Shown here piece after piece: positions 44,167-54,161 of a stretch of 64,000 nt of DNA (positions are counted from its first letter, which is position 1; every line of letters begins with the position of its first letter). The notes under the pieces are model-generated. The model saw only the letters and a program-made list of their open reading frames with translations. It made no database searches and had not been told where the DNA came from. Position numbers and translations under genes: made by a program. The stretch is taken from positions 1 to 64,000 of the forward strand of contig JAGFNK010000215.1 of assembly GCA_025769875.1 (NCBI GenBank), written 5' to 3'. This DNA is from Russula earlei (Eukaryota; Basidiomycota; Agaricomycetes; Russulales; Russulaceae).

Positions 44167-45560
44167 CTACAGGTTCCAAGAATCCGAGACCGTCAGTGAG
44201 TATTCACCAACACCAAACGTCCCTGCGCGTGCCTCTTCTACTTGTTCCGCCGCTGCTTTGCGACGCTCCCCCGCCGCATACAGTTCAAGTAAACTCATCT
44301 CGAGTTCATGTCGTGAACGTTCAGCGGCACGGATGAGCGGCTCGGCGGCAGCCTTCTGAGACACGTTCAAACTGGCCAATCGGGCAATCTGCAGGTCCTG
44401 GTGTGAGGGGAGGCGAAGACCTGCCGAAAAGGAGATCGACTCGCCTCTTTATTAAGGCTCTCTTTCACGACCTCCTTTACTTCATGGGGCGGAATTGGGG
44501 GCATGCGGAAACTAGACGAAGAACGGGTGGCATTGGAGGTCGCTGGATTCGTTTGAGAGTGAGAGTTTCGCGATCGTTTGGGATTTGTGGTTAAATTAGT
44601 CGCAGTAGGGCTAGGCTTCCTTGGCTGAACGATGTGTTGTGGACTGTGCGGCGGAACCAAGTCTATCATCTTCACATCCTCGTTGATATTCGCCGCAGGC
44701 TGTGGTGTCACTTTCGCCTTGCCTTTGTCTAGAGGGGTTGAGGATACTGGTGTAGGGCTCAGACGTGTTTCGGATGATGACGGAGGTTGCGGAGATGCGG
44801 GTGACGGTGATGGATCCCGTCGTGGGCGCCACACGTCCGCTGGACGGTCAGGTTGCAGAGGTGACTTTGGCTCTGGAGGAGCTGACAGTCTGGAGGACAA
44901 TGGGGAATTCTTTTTTACATCTGCGGTCGATCGAGCATCCGGTGAACGCCGTCGCGGTGAGCTGCGACGCGGTGGAGGCGTCGGGGAACGCCAGCGGCGA
45001 TCTCGTGAGGCTGGAGGAAAGAATTAAGCGTGTTCAACAACGTATGGCTCGAGCTGGGGTGACTGACTTGAACGGCGCCGGGGTGACCACGATCGGTCAT
45101 CCCGCCGCCGACTCCTGGAACGTCGGCGGGGTGGCGTATTGCGTCGACGGTCACGGTTACGGTTGTCGCGTTGGACGCGTCCACGATTATTTTCCCGCGT
45201 TTCGTAGTCACGGCCGCGGTCGCGATTATAAACGCGTCCGTCGCGAGTACTGTCATTATCGCGGGAGCGATCGTGGTCGTGGTCTCTACGGTGGTCATAG
45301 TCCCTCCTCTCTGGTTCATAACGCCTGGAGTCATATCGTCTGTCGTCGCGGTCTCTTCCTCGCCCATCCGAGTCGTGGCGGGAGGAGCCGTGCGCGTCTC
45401 TATAGCGAGAACGATAGTCCGGCTGGTAGGAGTCACCGTAAGGTGGGCGAGAGCGGGGAGGAGGGGATCTACGGGGAGAACGCTGACGCCTTTCTGGTGG
45501 AGTGCGACTTGAGAGAGGCTCAAAATCAGGCTTTGGTGGGAGTGGAAGAGTGGAAGACAT
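44167..45560 (-). CDS. Arg/Ser-rich (RS) protein, probable splicing-associated factor
   Basis: It starts MSSTLPLPPKPDFEPLSS at 45,560. Exon 1 is an RS/RD-type region (RRSPPPRSRPPYGDSYQ; ERRDYDHRRDHDHDRSRDND; RRRSRSRRRDDRSWSPRR) ending at a GTCAGT donor near 45,072. Exon 2 resumes near 45,014 and continues with SP-rich sequence (PRRSSPRRRSPDARST; PRRDPSPSPASPQPP) and PPIPPHEVKEVVKESLNKE. A C-terminal helical block follows (ASLNVSQKAAAEPLIRAA; RHELEMSLLELYAAGERRK). The join to that block near 44,400-44,446 is best read with a GC-AG intron. RS proteins act in pre-mRNA splicing and nuclear speckles; this one lacks an RNA-recognition motif. The gene is divergent from cyclin L with only 43 bp between start codons. 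Confidence 0.7.
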
Positions 45561-45603
45561 TCAAAGGCGCTTGTTTGTTCCTTGTTTATTTCTACACCCA
45601 TCC
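45561..45603. promoter_or_regulatory. 43-bp shared 5' region of RS gene and cyclin L
   Basis: Both start codons face outward from this interval, so the two promoters and 5' leaders must overlap each other or lie inside the opposite gene. The sequence is a T/C-rich stretch (TTGTTTGTTCCTTGTTTATT) and has no TATA box. Confidence 0.6.
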
Positions 45604-46636
45604 ATGTCAGTCCGTCCGAGGTTTTATCCACTCGCCTCGATTTCCCAAGTTCAGTCCACACCCTCCGCTCAAGACGGCGTTCCTCATGAAATAGAAGAGG
45701 ATCTCAGAGCATATGGCTGCAAACTTATTCACCAAGCTGGCATATTACTTAAACCAGTGCGTCCCTTCCTATCCCTGACTCCTCTTACCCCCATACTCCG
45801 GGTGACAGAAAGCAAGTAGCGGTAGCCACGGCCCAGATTCTCCTTCAGAGGTTCTTTTATGTTAGCTCTCTGAAGCAGTTCGGTGTCGCGGTACGCGCGG
45901 AAACCATGCGATCTTTCGTTGTCCTTCTGACTCCCAGCAGGAAATTGGTATGGGGGCGCTGTATCTATCTTCAAAACTGGAGGAGTGCCCTGTCCGTATG
46001 CGCGACCTCATCAACGTCTACGACCTCCTCCTTCAGCGTGCAGCCCACACTGTCGCATCGGGGTCCTCGCCGCATCAATCATCCGAATTCAAGTACACTC
46101 CAATGTCATACTTTGGCAATACGTTTTACGACCTCAAGGAGGCGTTGGTCGTTTCTGAGATGCAGATTTTAAAGAGGCTTGGATTCGACGTGCAGGTGGT
46201 GCTGCCCTATGGCACATTGGTGAACTACATGCGCTTGCTTGGGTTAACGAATCACAACGAGGCGGTATCGATGGCGTGGGGTTACCTCAACGACGCGTAC
46301 GTACTACTTACTGATGGACTTTTTTTTTTTTTTTTTGGCTCTCTAATTTCGCGCGAACTGAGCAGGCTGCAAACGCCGGTGTATGCGCTGTACGCCGTGC
46401 CAACCGTTGTGAGCGCGGCGATTCTACTCACGACGCGTCGGCTGGGTATATCGTTACCTTCGAATCCAGAGAATTGTTGGTGGAAATTGTTCGATGTGGA
46501 CTGGGAAGATTTATGGAGTGCGAGTGGGCGCATCAACCGCCTCTACAGAGAAAGGACGACGGCGGAGCGAGTTGAGATTATCGGTTTGTTAAGTAAAAAA
46601 GATTTGCGACAATGGCTTGACGGTAGAGTAAAATAA
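45604..46636 (+). CDS. cyclin L-type transcription/splicing cyclin
   Basis: It starts MSVRPRFYPLASISQVQST at 45,604. The first cyclin fold reads EIEEDLRAYGCKLIHQAGIL, VAVATAQILLQRFFYVSSLK and GMGALYLSSKLEECPVRMRD; the linker YDLKEALVVSEMQILKRLGF and VVLPYGTLVNYMRLLGL are typical of L/K/T-type cyclins. The second fold includes VYALYAVPTVVSAAILLTTR and NCWWKLFDVDWEDLW. The stop is at 46,634-46,636. Cyclin L binds CDK11-type kinases and promotes splicing. Metazoan forms have a C-terminal RS domain, which is absent here; the divergent neighbour is RS-rich. The last intron, 46,297-46,365, has 17 T, is 69 nt long and contains no stop. Confidence 0.85.
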
Positions 46637-46681
46637 GTAAATAAATATATCAAATACCTTTCCAACACAGCGACGACGACG

Positions 46682-49301
46682 ATGCTCGACCACTGCTCAA
46701 TAATGCACAAAGGTCTGCTCGCTCTCCTTGACAGCTCTCTTTGTTCATAGTCCACCAGGCGGGATCGTCCTTTGGTCTCGTTCTTTCACTCCAGACGCTT
46801 CTCAATTGGCCTCGTCCTCTGCATCTCCCGTCAACGGTCTCATCCGCGATGCTCTCATCGAGGGTCGCGCGGCAGAACAAAAGTATGAGAAGGACGGATA
46901 TGCCGTCAGGTGGACGTTCGTCAACGACCTCGAACTAGTCTTTGTCGTACGTTCCCTTTGTGCCTTCCTTTCCACATACCCGTTACCCGTTCCGCGTTCT
47001 CAGGTCGCATACCAGCGCATCCTCCAACTCACATACGTTGAAGAGCTATTGGGTGCACTCAAGACCGTATTCGTCAAGCTTTTCCAGCCTTTCATCGCCG
47101 CGTTCGTTGCCTCGCTGCACGCCGTCAACAGCGCCGCCGTTTCGCTTTCCCATTCCGCATTGGAGCCGACCCCTTGGGATTTTGCAAAGGCGCTCGAAGG
47201 TTGGGATGCCGCCTTTGACAAACTTCTCAAGGGTTTGGAGGACAAGGCTGCGCAGGTGCGCTCCTGTCTCGAACCTGCAAGCCTGCCACTCACGCACTGC
47301 CACCCACGGCGGTTCAGGACCGCAAGTCTCGCTTGCATCCCGCTGCTAGACCACCTCCGTCTACGCCCAGCCCTGGTTCCAGTGACAATGATGCCCGTGG
47401 GCGCTATTTGTGTCTTTCCGCCGCTTCCGCTTATGGCGGATATTAGCTCCAGCGGTGTCAAATCCTGGTACAGTGGACGAGAAAACGATAGCGCGTAATG
47501 TCCAAGTGCTAAAGAACAGGTTACGAGGACGAGGTGGAGCCCGTGCAGTTGGGCGGGGTAGGGCGCGTGGGGACCCTGGGAGCGGCAGAGACAGCCATCC
47601 CAACTCAGAGTGCGCACCATTGCACTATGCTTTCCTCTCCCCTTCTGACTCTACATGATGCCATCAGCTCAGACGCCGCTGTGAAGCGTAAGCCGCGAGG
47701 CAAGGTCCTCCGCAAGTGGGGCGACGCACCACCCAGTGAATCCGAGATGGCCTCTCTCGACTTCTCATACGAGAAGTTGAGTGACCTGGATGCTCACCCC
47801 GCTTCAAATGACTTGCAGGCACTCGTAGACGAGGCTTCACTCGGAACTCGCAGCAGAGATGGGCTGTATGAAGTCAGAGACTTGGAGTTTACCAACAGCA
47901 ACACAGCGGATGACGCGATCGTCAGAGCACTTAGCGCAGGTCCGGACAAGGAAAATAAGGGCTCGCTTGGCACTTTGGGTTCATTATTCGCGAGATTTAC
48001 GGGTTCGAAAGTACTCTCACAGGACGATCTCAACCCTGCATTGGAAGGCATGAAGCAACATTTGATGAAGAAGAACGTGGCCAAGGATATTGCTGAGAAA
48101 GTTTGCGATGGCGTTGGGGAGAGCCTCGTTGGGAAAAAAGTGGGCGGATTCCAAAGTGCGTCGCTCCCCTGGTTCTGTTTAACACGGCAAATGACTTTCC
48201 TTAGCAACAAATGCGGCCGTACGGCAGGCCCTATCTAATTCAATCACGAACATATTGACCCCCAAAACATCGACAGACCTGCTGCTCTCCATTCGAGCTA
48301 AATTGTCGTCGCCACTTACGTCAACTCAACAGCGCATGCCATATAGTATCACGTTTGTAGGTGTCAACGGCGTGGGCAAGAGCACCAACTTGTCCAAAGT
48401 CTGCTTCTGGCTCATCCAAAATGGCTTCAGGGTCCTCATCGCTGCGTGCGATACCTTCCGGTGTGCTTGCTCGGCTCCCAACTCGGGTCACAAAAATTCA
48501 TAATTGTACAGGAGTGGAGCCGTGGAACAGCTACGCGTACATGTCCGGAATTTGAGTATGCTTGGCGTGAACGGAGCTGGAGATAGCAAGGGTCGTGTTG
48601 AGTTGTATGAGCGAGGTTACGGAAAGGATGCCGCGGGAATCGCTAAGGAGGCTATCACCTACGGTAAGGTTCTTTATCACTGGTTTCACAGGGAACACTC
48701 AAGGGCACCTTAGCGAGGGACAATGACCTTGACGTTGTTCTGATAGACACTGCTGGCCGAATGCAGGATAACGAGGTACGTATATCTCGCCTTGAACTCC
48801 AGGACAATTGCCAATCGGCTCACGGTTTCAACCACATCCAGCCCTTAATGCGGGCCCTTGCCAAGTTGGTGTCTGTGAATAATCCTGACAAGATTCTCTT
48901 TGTTGGCGAGGCCCTTGTCGGAAATGAAGCTGTTGACCAGCTATCCAAGTTCGATCGTGCCTTGCGCGATTTTTCTGGCGCAGGGGGTGTGAGTAAGGGA
49001 CGTGGCATTGACGGAATGCTTGTAACCAAGTGGGATACTGTGGATGATAAGGTTGGTTCCCTTGTGCCTGCTGAGCTTCCTAGGGAGGCTGATATGAGAC
49101 CCCTGGTGATCGTAGGTCGGCGCGGCTTTATCCATGACATATGTGACAGGGCAGCCAATCGTTTTTGTTGGCACGGGACAGGTACCCCCTTCCTTTCTTC
49201 CCCTTCCCGATGCGGACCTAATGCATGAATGACTATAGACATATACAGACCTGAAGCAACTGCGTGTTGCGAACGTGGTCCAAGCTATTCTAAGCGATTA
49301 G
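46682..49301 (+). CDS. signal recognition particle receptor alpha subunit (SR-alpha)
   Basis: The first exon ([10 protein letters not shown]) joins through an acceptor CCACCAG to [17 protein letters not shown], the N-terminal SRX (longin-like) domain that binds SR-beta. It continues with [20 protein letters not shown] and [18 protein letters not shown] charged linker follows, then the NG domain: helical bundle ([20 protein letters not shown]), G1 [41 protein letters not shown], and G4 [11 protein letters not shown]. The closing motif [19 protein letters not shown] follows and TAG is at 49,299. The receptor docks ribosome-SRP complexes at the ER membrane. About nine introns are needed. The open plus frames over 47,400-47,700 mix introns with exons. 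All G motifs are intact. Confidence 0.92.
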
Positions 49302-50742
49302 TTCGAGGCAAGTTGGGAAAATGGAGAATCGGAATCCCTGAGCCTAGGTGTTGGCGAGCAAGGTCCCAGTATGGCTAGGATCATGCTGGCATGACGAACC
49401 GGTCAATGTCGAATGAGTCGATGCGTATGATGCGTACCTCTCACCGAATCATTGTCAACACGATATGTTCGCGGGGTGTTAATGTAGTATCCCTACTGTT
49501 ATACTATTTAGATTTTCTTGAAGGATTAATTGCCGGATTGCCCCTACAACATTCAGGGTACACCGTGTGTTGTGTGAACGTAAAACCCTCATGCTCGAGC
49601 AACGGTTCGATAAGAACGGTGGACTGCATGTCACTGTGGCGATGATTGACGATGGTAGGCTCTTATTCGTATGGGATAAACGAAGCCACTATGGTCCGAA
49701 AGATGTGGAGGAGAATATCTTGAGCGTACGACATCTGCTATCACACTTAAAAATATAGATACCCTCAGGTCTCTCATCTCTCAAATTGATGCGCTTCGAG
49801 TTCCACCAAGCGCCGTTCGTACACTGAACCATTATGTCGAAACGCCGCAAGAACCGCCACGAGCGCCCCAAAACACTGATATCCCTGAAGGCCAATCGAG
49901 TAGGAGGAACTGATCACTCCCCGCCTACCAAAAAGACACTGTGCCACCAACAGACGAGGTACACAGCGAGTCGGTCGTTGGTCAACTAGCACCCGACCGC
50001 GTTGCTTTACGTGCGGACGAGGGGGAGCATTGTCAGGAACAAAAACGAGGATGTTGCACGAGACGGCGTTGCGTCGTCCATGAGTTCGGAAAACAAAGAT
50101 GGCTCTGGCCCATGGTGACATGAGGAGGGACCCCTGTGCTCAACATGAGGCGGCGTCCTAGCACGGCGAGTGATGCGCCGTGGCCGGATACCTACACGGG
50201 AAAAAGGGCGCGAACAGATTCGATTCGATTCGATTGGCGGTGGTGTTTGAGGTGGGACTCGCGCCCCTTACCCAGATGCGCGGATCATGAATGCTACGAC
50301 ATGGAGACCGCGCGTGGGCTCTGGCCACCGAGCAAAGGAGGGGCGAAGGAGATAGAGGATGGTGGACTCGGACGCGTGTGCAGACCACAAGGATTGTTTC
50401 TGTCTTCGCCTGCCTCCCCCTGGGATGGTTGCCAACGTAGGGACCGCCGCTACGACCACGACCACGACCGCCTACAAGTACAGGTCATCGAGTACGAGTA
50501 GACGTCTGATACGGGAGACCCACAAAACGATGGAGAAGCACCGACGGAGCGGTTGAGATTAAGGTGAGTCGGCGGCCCTGACCTACCTGCCCGCAGTTCC
50601 GGACGATTCGCAGTCCGCGTTGGTCGCTAGCTAGCGAGGCGAAGGACTTGGAGACGGTCTTCGCCGCACAGACGGGTATCATCATGGAGGATCAAATATA
50701 AGAGCCCATGCCAACTTATCATTATTGCGGCCGTGTTACATC
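49302..50742. other. spacer without convincing gene
   Basis: Two short plus-strand frames look mildly protein-like: 49,567-49,758 (LEQRFDKNGGLHVTVAMIDD) and one starting near 49,832 (MSKRRKNRHERPKTLISLK). Neither has a family motif. A short GATTC repeat (GATTCGATTCGATTCGATTG) is at 50,217-50,236, similar in kind to the one near 15,350. The right end is the glyoxalase II promoter. Confidence 0.4.
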
Positions 50743-50805
50743 ATGTTCATCTTACCACGCCAGTTCACCGTCACCGTTGGCCCGAGGCTGAGGCTGAGGC
50801 TGCTA

Positions 50806-51952
50806 ATGCTGAGGTCGGCCCTCAAGCAGCGATCATTCCACTCCTCGGCCTGTTCGAGAGCCACCATGAGGGTCGTTCCAATCCCCGTCCGGAAGGACAA
50901 TTACTCCTACCTCATCATAGACGACACCGTGAACGAGGCCGCCGCGGTAGACCCATACACTCCCTCCAAAGTAAAGGAGGCAGCGGAACGGCTCGGGGTC
51001 AAAGTCGTCGCAGGAATCACTACTCATCATCACAATGACCACAGCGGTGGAAACCAAGTTCGTTCCCTCTCATCTACCGACCTTACCTTTTGACTAAATT
51101 GCTGCCAACATCGTGCAGGAATTCGTAAGTTTCAAGTTGAACTCCCATATGCTCAATCACTTGATTGTTTTATGCGATGTTCAAACTCGCCCACCCACAC
51201 AGGCCCAGCTATTCCCAGGCGTCCCGATTTACGGTGGTAGCCATCGGAGCCCCGCCCTGACCCAGCTGGTCAAAGGCGACGATCAATTCACCATTGGCAA
51301 GACACTCAACGTCGAGTCCGGTTTCATCCCAATCATGTATGCAAAACCCCGTAACGCTTACCGCACAACAGGTGTCTCGCAACCCCCTGCCACACGCAAG
51401 ACTCGATCTGCTACTACGTGACCGATGCGAGGCCGGCCTCGGCCTCGGAACAGACCGCGTCTGCGTCCGCCGGTGCAGTCTTCACGGGCGACACGCTCTT
51501 CATCGCCGGCTGCGGCGTCTTCTTTGAGGGCTCAGGCGCCGAGATGCACGCCGCGTTCCAACGTCTCGCCGCGCTCCCAGACGCGACCGTCACCTACGTG
51601 GGGCACGAGTATACCGCGGGCAACCTCCGCTTCGCCCGTTCCATCGACCCGGACAACCCGGCACTCGCGCGTCTCGGGGAGCTCGTCGCTGCGCACGGCG
51701 TCACAGTTGGTCGTACGACGATCGGCGACGAGAAGGATTGGAATGTCTTTTGGCGCCTCACGAGCGACCAAGTGAGGTGCGTGAATCTTGAATCTATCCC
51801 TGACCCTCCGTGATATCAAATATACCGTCACTACCTTCATGTTACCTCCACTCGCACCGACACGCAGGACAGCCACAAAGACAGGGCCAGACGCATCACC
51901 AACCGAGATAATGGATAAGTTAAGGACGCTGAAGAACAACTTCAAAGGGTGA
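50806..51952 (+). CDS. glyoxalase II (hydroxyacylglutathione hydrolase)
   Basis: The ATG at 50,806 gives MLRSALKQRSFHSSACSRAT, a mitochondrial-type presequence. An upstream in-frame ATG (50,743) would lengthen it, and a downstream one (50,866, MRVVPIPVRKDNYSYLI) would give a cytosolic form. The metallo-beta-lactamase motif THHHNDHSGGN ends exon 1. Later come FPGVPIYGGSH, VFTGDTLFIAGCGVFFEG (metal-ligand Asp), TYVGHEYTAGNLRFA (metal-ligand His and substrate region) and the end MDKLRTLKNNFKG with TGA at 51,950. About four introns are needed. It hydrolyses S-lactoylglutathione, the second step of methylglyoxal detoxification. The binuclear-metal residues are all present. Use of alternative starts for two compartments is plausible but inferred. 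Confidence 0.9.
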
Positions 51953-52179
51953 CCGGAGCGACAATTCTCGTTGCACGTGTGCATCTCAGCGGATGTACTT
52001 CTTTCGTCTTCATATTGCGAAGCAACTTGACACTGGGAGGGGTAAGACGATATATAGTAAACTTCCTACTACCCAAAAAAGATATGTCGAGTAACAAGCA
52101 TTGGGGAGAACAGAATACTCATGGCAACAGACAAGTGTCAGATGGGAGATGATGAGTAGATGGTAGCGCGGTGGGGGCA

Positions 52180-53081
52180 CTATGAAATCCCGAACACTTT
52201 GAGAACAGCTGCACGTGCGTATGGAATGTATGACAGCGTGTACCAGAGGAACGCGAGGTACTCGAGCACGACGAAGACTGCATCAACATCTTGAGCGAAC
52301 TGACGGAAGCGATGGCGGAAGTGAGGACATACTGATACAGAGGGTACTGCTGTGAATCACGAAGGCTGAGATGAAGATCATCACGATCATGGCTAGGACG
52401 ACGATCGTCGCGACAACGCGAACAGGCTTGAACATCTGGTCGTCGTGAGTGAAAAGAGATACAAAAGAAAAAGAATTCAGAACATGAATGACAGGGATAC
52501 GAGAGTAGATTTACCAATTTAAGCTGCTTGGCGAACTGTTTCGTTTGGGTATGCAATATTGAGAGCATGTTCGAGAGAGCAAAGGCCACCAGTAGACGTA
52601 CCCCGATCAAGAAACCTGTGCCGATGAGCGAAACGATCGTCCCTAAAGCATAGAGAACTGTGTTGAAGGAGAAAAGAAACAATCAGGGGTCGAAGCAAGG
52701 AACGCAAGTCTTAGGAGGACGACGCAACCCACCTGCGAAAGAGGCTAGACCCCCGACGATGAGCATCACGGTGCCCAGGATACTAAGGACCAGTCCAATA
52801 GCAAAACTGCGGCGGTTAAATCGCTCACGTCAAACAAGTTCGTCGGGGAACTTGGGGCTGGACCCTCCATCATGTTATGCGAGCCCGAACGGCCGACAAC
52901 AGAGGTCGGACCCTCCGCCCAGTCGAAACGGTGAGGACGAGACGTACCATGCGGCAAAACCGTAGAGTCTCTGCGTGCGTGTCAGGTTTAAAAACTTGAA
53001 AGCGGGCTCGCCCTCAAAGAACTGCGTCTCGGGAATGGTGCCGCCAGCGGCCTCGAGGTTGAACCAGCCCTTGGAGCTCAT
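52180..53081 (-). CDS. sft2: SFT2-like Golgi vesicle transport membrane protein
   Basis: It starts MSSKGWFNLEAAGGTIPE at 53,081 with a cytosolic tail ending FKFLNLTRTQRLYGFAA. Four membrane helices follow over several exons: FAIGLVLSILGTVMLIVGG, VLYALGTIVSLIGTGFLIG, VVATIVVLAMIVMIFISA and VLVQYLAFLWYTLSYIPYA. The end is ARAAVLKVFGIS with TAG at 52,180-52,182. KQLKLMFKPVRV between helices 2 and 3 is the family loop. SFT2 and the related Got1 act in retrograde and endosome-to-Golgi fusion. About five introns are needed. Length and topology match the family. Confidence 0.88.
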
Positions 53082-54161
53082 TTAGTTGCTTTTTTTCTTA
53101 CGGCTCGTGAAGTATGAGGTCTGGGGAAAGGGGGGGAAGAGGAGGTCGTCAAGTGCGTGAGGACGAGGTCTTGAAGAGTTGGAACGAGGATGGGTGATTG
53201 ATGTCGGTCGGTAAGTACGATTGGAAGGGAAGGTGCGTCCTGATTGTCCTTACGTTATTACGTGGACTCATTCCTCTTACTTCCCACCATTACTCGACTC
53301 TCAACTTCTCACTCAGCTCTCACTGACATCCATCGTACTCCATGCTGATTTTTATTCAAGGCAGAAATATAGGAGGAAAATGACCGCCACACGTGCTGAG
53401 CAATGCCGTGTCGGAGATTGATCTAAAGCTACTCAGCAGAAAGTCCGACAAGAGATGCCCGGACAATCCCCTGATCTCCGCCACCGTCGGAGCGTGAACA
53501 TTGAGGTTGCATTTACGTTACGTCTTGAGTTTACGTTACCAGATTCTTTGTGACAATCAAATTCACCAGGTGTCACCATTTTCTGGTAACCGTATTTCAG
53601 TCGAAGAAGTCGTAGATAACCCTCACGGATGAACACAAATATGTAGCGGAGCGGGATTCGAGTCGTGACTTGGTGGCGCTAACGGGAGGGGCCTTGGACG
53701 CCGTCGCTTTTCTGTCCTGTGAAAGTAATTTATCTTCGAGCACTCAACTATCCATGGCAGTAAATAGCGAGAATGAGAACAAAACATGGATTTTTATTAT
53801 ATCCAAAAGAAACAGCGTTGAAGGACAATTGCAGACATCACGACAAAACATCGACCGTGACCAGCGAGATGAAGTTGAAAAACATGCGTCGTGCTGATCA
53901 AAACGTAAGCAAGTCGTAAAGGGCATGAGAATAAACACCATCAGAAGCATAAACATGCATGATAGAGTACGGAAGATCCGACTTGAGACATTAGAAAACG
54001 TTTGGCGGACTACGACCTGATTATCCAGCATGAGACCTGTCAGCATGAAATCCTAGGGAATCAACGCCGAAAGCGGGAACAAGGAGGGCACGCCCCCCAA
54101 AGGATGATGATGGCCCACAGGGCGCGTACGCGTATACGGTATCAACCACTGGTGATCAGAC
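53082..54161. other. intergenic, SFT2 promoter and EDC4 3' flank
   Basis: No recognised gene. The AT-richer right part (about 53,740-54,050) is probably the 3' untranslated region and terminator of EDC4. Confidence 0.45.

Noticed and set aside
44765..45694. 309-codon plus-strand frame opposite the RS-rich gene
   Set aside because: It is the complement of RS/RD repeats, which by codon structure leave the opposite strand open; cyclin L starts inside it in another frame.
47534..48238. separate gene inside the SRP receptor region
   Set aside because: The frame is part of the linker and NG-domain exons of the receptor plus an intron, not an independent gene.
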